Assembly: GCA_026705105.1 (NCBI GenBank)
Contig: JAPPBK010000228.1
Span: 1-5,852 of the forward strand
Direction of reading: 5' to 3'
DNA: 5,852 nucleotides
Source: Chloroflexota bacterium
GTDB lineage: Bacteria > Chloroflexota > Dehalococcoidia > Bin125
Within the stretch, counting starts at the first letter, position 1; the number at the start of each line of letters is the position of its first letter. The translations under genes were made by a program, and so were the position numbers. Below, piece by piece: positions 5,128 to 5,852 of the stretch. The notes beneath the pieces were generated by a model, which did no database searches, had not been told where the DNA came from, and saw only the letters and a list, made by a program, of their open reading frames with translations.

Positions 5128-5852
5128 ATGCCACAGCTGACGATCGACGCTGACAGGCTCGTCGACGGCGCGCCCTTGGCGGGCGCGCGGTTCGTGATCG
5201 ACGCGTGGCCCAGCGCTGCCAGCGCGGGCGGGCGCGTGCTGCTCGGAGGCGCGCGGGTCAGCGGGACCCTCGACGATGACGGCCAGGCGACCGTCGACCT
5301 GCCCGAGTCGCCCGAGGGCACCTGGCTGGTGTTCTCAATCCCACAATACAACACCGGCTGGCCGTTCACCATGCCTAGTACTGCAGCAGTCCTGGGCGAG
5401 CGAACCGCAATGTTCGGTACTCCGCCGCAGCCGGTCGGACCGGTGCCCGGACCGCAAGGGCCGCCCGGACCGGCAGGCGCAGACGGGCTCGGGTCGCACT
5501 GGTTCGAGGGCTCTGGCGCTCCGACCGCTTCCGACCCGGCAGGCCCGCGCTCACAGGACTTCTACCTGGACGCCGCCAACAACGACATCTACGAGTTCGA
5601 CGGCACGTCCTGGAACCGGGTCGGCAACCTCACCGGAGGCGCCGGCGAACAAGGTCCTAAGGGCGATCCCGGAGACCCGGGGCAGCAGGGACCGAAGGGC
5701 GACGCCGGGACACCTGGCCGCCGCGGCAGCGTCTGGTACTCGGGCACTGCAGACCCGCCCAACCCCGGCGGCTCGCTGCTTCTCGACAAGTACTACCAGA
5801 CGGACGACGGCGACGTCTGGGAATACAACGGCACCACCTGGGTGAAGATCGG
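5128..5852 (+). CDS. Collagen-like tail fibre or appendage protein, 3' end missing
   Basis: The ATG at 5128 lies one base after the portal TAA stop; the frame stays open for 241 codons and leaves the window, so the C-terminus is unseen. Residues 1-95 look like a beta-sandwich with several strands (for example ARFVIDAWP and GTWLVFSIPQY), possibly the part anchored to the virion. A Gly-X-Y tract follows at 108-120, then a Trp- and Tyr-rich module (122-167), a second Gly-X-Y tract of nine triplets (173-199) and a second copy of the module (200 onward). Collagen-like triplets in phages usually make rod-like trimers in tail fibres. The receptor-binding end would be expected beyond the window. A head fibre or tail-tip appendage are alternatives. 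There is no signal peptide. The GC-rich stem at 5168-5188 sits early in the gene. Confidence 0.8.
   Translation, partial: MPQLTIDADRLVDGAPLAGARFVIDAWPSAASAGGRVLLGGARVSGTLDDDGQATVDLPESPEGTWLVFSIPQYNTGWPFTMPSTAAVLGERTAMFGTPPQPVGPVPGPQGPPGPAGADGLGSHWFEGSGAPTASDPAGPRSQDFYLDAANNDIYEFDGTSWNRVGNLTGGAGEQGPKGDPGDPGQQGPKGDAGTPGRRGSVWYSGTADPPNPGGSLLLDKYYQTDDGDVWEYNGTTWVKI
5168..5188 (+). repeat. Inverted repeat early in the collagen-like gene
   Basis: GCGCGCCC (5168-5175) pairs perfectly with GGGCGCGC (5181-5188) across the loop TTGGC, about 40 bases into the gene. It lies within coding sequence, has no T run after it, and may be only a result of high GC content. Confidence 0.4.
5449..5487 (+). repeat. 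Collagen-like Gly-X-Y tract 1
   Basis: Residues 108-120 of the last gene read as Gly-X-Y triplets (GPQGPPGPAGADG). They are preceded by the broken triplet GPVP. The tract separates the N-terminal domain from the first Trp-rich module. Confidence 0.85.
5491..5628 (+). repeat. Trp/Tyr-rich module, copy 1
   Basis: Residues 122-167 begin GSHWFEGSGAP and end with DFYLDAANNDIYEFDG followed by TSWNRVGN. The same order of anchor residues recurs in copy 2 at 5725 onward: GS-W, G-A-P, a Tyr strand, D-Y/W-E, N/DGT-W, V/I-G. Confidence 0.8.
5644..5727 (+). repeat. Collagen-like Gly-X-Y tract 2
   Basis: Residues 173-199 are nine unbroken Gly-X-Y triplets followed by the glycine of the next module. It contains GPKGDPG and GPKGDAG, Lys-Gly-Asp patterns known to stabilise collagen-type triple helices without hydroxyproline. 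Confidence 0.9.
5725..5852 (+). repeat. Trp/Tyr-rich module, copy 2, cut by window end
   Basis: From residue 200 the protein reads GSVWYSGTADPP, then DKYYQTDDGDVWEYNG and TTWVKIG, matching copy 1 in spacing and anchor residues but diverged in sequence. The window ends at or just after its last strand, so further copies may follow. Confidence 0.8.

Noticed and set aside
5276..5845. 189-codon + strand open frame inside the last gene
   Set aside because: It is a shifted frame of the collagen-like gene. The frame starting at 5128 has a start adjacent to the portal stop and a meaningful repeat structure.
5128..5852. Variable region of a diversity-generating retroelement in the fibre gene
   Set aside because: The C-terminal part where it would sit is outside the window and no reverse transcriptase or template repeat is visible.

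Overview
The window is a piece of a tailed double-stranded DNA phage genome, or of a prophage carrying its structural block (Caudoviricetes). GC content is high, roughly two thirds by eye. All genes I can support lie on the + strand, tightly packed, with start-stop overlaps or gaps of no more than 76 bases. GTG starts, purine-rich Shine-Dalgarno sites and GC-rich third codon positions point to a high-GC bacterial host. An actinobacterial or similar host is plausible, but nothing in the sequence proves it. I see no tRNA, rRNA, integrase, insertion sequence, CRISPR array or recognisable defence gene.

Layout from left to right: the last few codons of an upstream gene (about 1-32); a small beta-rich virion protein resembling tail-tube proteins (29-445); an unrecognised helical protein (453-986); a short acidic, alanine-rich protein whose placement suggests a capsid scaffold (983-1447); a major capsid protein of probable HK97 fold (1476-2504); a 76-base gap rich in inverted repeats (2505-2580); the terminase large subunit (2581-3831); a portal protein (3849-5126); and the first 241 codons of a collagen-like tail fibre or appendage protein that runs off the right edge (5128-5852).

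These genes would act together in virion assembly. The scaffold candidate and the capsid protein would build the procapsid around the portal, terminase would package DNA through the portal, and the tail-tube-like and collagen-like proteins would belong to the tail and host-contact apparatus. The terminase assignment is the firmest, followed by portal and capsid. The first three genes are assigned by composition and context only.

I did not find an entirely new kind of system. The points most worth a second look are the order capsid, terminase, portal (the reverse of the common order), the nested hairpins between capsid and terminase genes, one of which can cover the terminase ribosome binding site, the terminase nuclease domain with an atypical second acidic motif, the duplicated Trp-rich module in the collagen-like protein, and heavy AGG arginine codon use in a high-GC genome.
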